From positions 1 through 5,587 of the forward strand of contig JANPEK010000141.1 of assembly GCA_031422915.1 (NCBI GenBank): DNA of 5,587 nt. Reading direction: 5' to 3'. Numbering within the stretch: the stretch's first letter is position 1; every line of letters begins with the position of its first letter. The notes beneath the pieces are model-generated. The model saw nothing but the letters and a program-made list of their open reading frames with translations, made no database searches and was not told the origin of the DNA. Of this stretch, positions 4,915 to 5,587 are shown piece after piece. This DNA is from JANMEX01 sp031422915 (lineage in GTDB: Bacteria > Pseudomonadota > Alphaproteobacteria > Rhizobiales > Rhizobiaceae). The translations under genes and the position numbers were made by a program.

Positions 4915-5583
4915 ATGAAATCCGCAGTCGTCCTCCTCCCCGGCCTCAACCGCGACCGCGACATGATCGCTGCGCTGACCAAGATCGGCGGCAAACCGCC
5001 AGTCACAGTCTGGCAGACAGACACGAGCATTCCTGATGTCGATCTCATCGTCATCCCCGGCGGTTTTTCCTTTGGCGATTACTTGCGTTGCGGTGCGATC
5101 GCAGCGCGCTCGCCTGTCATGCGGGCGGTCAAGGAACAGGCCGACAGGGGCGTGATGGTCATCGGCGTTTGCAACGGTTTCCAGATATTGCTTGAGGCTG
5201 GCATGCTGCCGGGCGCGCTGATGCGCAACATCTCGCTGAAATTTGTTTGCCGCGAGATCAAGCTCTCCGTCGCCAATGCCAACACGGCGTTCACAAAAGC
5301 GTACCATCCGGGCCAAATCATCCGCTGCCCGGTGGCGCATCATGACGGCAATTATTTCGCCGACGCCGCCACACTGGCAAAGATCGAAGGCAACGGCCAG
5401 GTCGTGTTCCGCTATGCCGATGGCACAAACCCGAACGGCTCAATGAACCACATCGCCGGTATTATCAACGAACGCGGCAATGTGCTCGGCCTGATGCCGC
5501 ATCCGGAAAACCTGATTGAAGCCGCGCATGGCGGCACAGACGGACGCGGCCTTTTTGCATCAGTGCTGGGATTGGCGGCATGA
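4915..5583 (+). CDS. purQ: Phosphoribosylformylglycinamidine synthase subunit PurQ (glutaminase)
   Basis: PurQ is the class I glutamine amidotransferase subunit of FGAM synthase; it releases ammonia from glutamine for the fourth step of purine synthesis. The 222-residue length is typical. The catalytic triad is complete: Cys86 in GVCNGFQILLEAGML (residues 84-98), with His196 and Glu198 in GLMPHPEN (192-199). The oxyanion region VIPGGFSFGDYLRCGAIA (46-63) and CPVAHHDGNY (138-147) are also conserved. The N-terminus reads LPGLNRDRD (8-16), where many PurQ proteins have a SNCDRD-like sequence; I recall this variant as usual in Hyphomicrobiales, so it is not a defect. AGGA (4902-4905) lies nine bases before the ATG. 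It is probably translated from the same mRNA as purS, and its stop overlaps a possible next start by ATGA (5580-5583). Confidence 0.97.
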   Translation: MKSAVVLLPGLNRDRDMIAALTKIGGKPPVTVWQTDTSIPDVDLIVIPGGFSFGDYLRCGAIAARSPVMRAVKEQADRGVMVIGVCNGFQILLEAGMLPGALMRNISLKFVCREIKLSVANANTAFTKAYHPGQIIRCPVAHHDGNYFADAATLAKIEGNGQVVFRYADGTNPNGSMNHIAGIINERGNVLGLMPHPENLIEAAHGGTDGRGLFASVLGLAA

Positions 5584-5587
5584 AGCG
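5580..5587 (+). CDS. Possible start of a further gene of the purine cluster (edge fragment)
   Basis: An ATG at 5580-5582 overlaps the purQ TGA in the ATGA arrangement common for coupled genes and reads Met-Lys before the window ends. Two codons allow no identification. The context suggests purL or a small gene before it; the Met-Lys beginning is not one I associate with PurL. Confidence 0.25.

Overview
The window looks like chromosomal DNA of an alphaproteobacterium, most likely of the order Hyphomicrobiales (Rhizobiales). The grounds are a DUF1476 protein (zeta-type F1-ATPase inhibitor, essentially an alphaproteobacterial family) next to purC-purS-purQ, the PurQ N-terminal variant PGLNRDRD, moderately high GC with alphaproteobacterial codon use, and a palindromic intergenic element of the kind common in rhizobial genomes. 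No genus is claimed. All gene names come from recalled family motifs, because no search could be run.

Left half (1-2973): four apparently separate genes. A two-domain VOC (glyoxalase/extradiol dioxygenase-like, CatE type) protein runs leftward and is cut by the window edge. A 143-base divergent gap holding an inverted repeat separates it from a rightward RBBP9/YdeN-type serine hydrolase with a complete Ser-Asp-His triad. A rightward TorF-type putative porin with a signal peptide follows. It converges, with only 11 bases between the genes, on a leftward HpcH/HpaI-family class II aldolase with all expected active-site residues.

Right half (2974-5587): a strong intrinsic terminator marks the end of a leftward DUF1476/zeta gene. 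That gene diverges from the purine genes purC, purS and purQ, which run rightward. PurC makes SAICAR. PurS and PurQ are the small structural subunit and the glutaminase subunit of FGAM synthase; the large subunit PurL is not in the window and is expected further right. The 212-base purC-purS gap is largely filled by a 134-base double-palindrome repeat whose first hairpin begins 10 bases after the purC stop. purQ ends in an ATGA overlap, so another gene may start at the right edge.

No clearly new multi-gene system is visible. The items most worth a second look are the mosaic palindromic element and its competing hairpins between purC and purS, the inverted repeat in the VOC/hydrolase divergent region, the possibly leaderless hydrolase start, and the atypical C-terminus of the porin-like protein. 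There is no stretch over 300 bases without a gene; the longest is the 246-base zeta-purC gap. No tRNA, rRNA, CRISPR array, transposase or known riboswitch was recognised.
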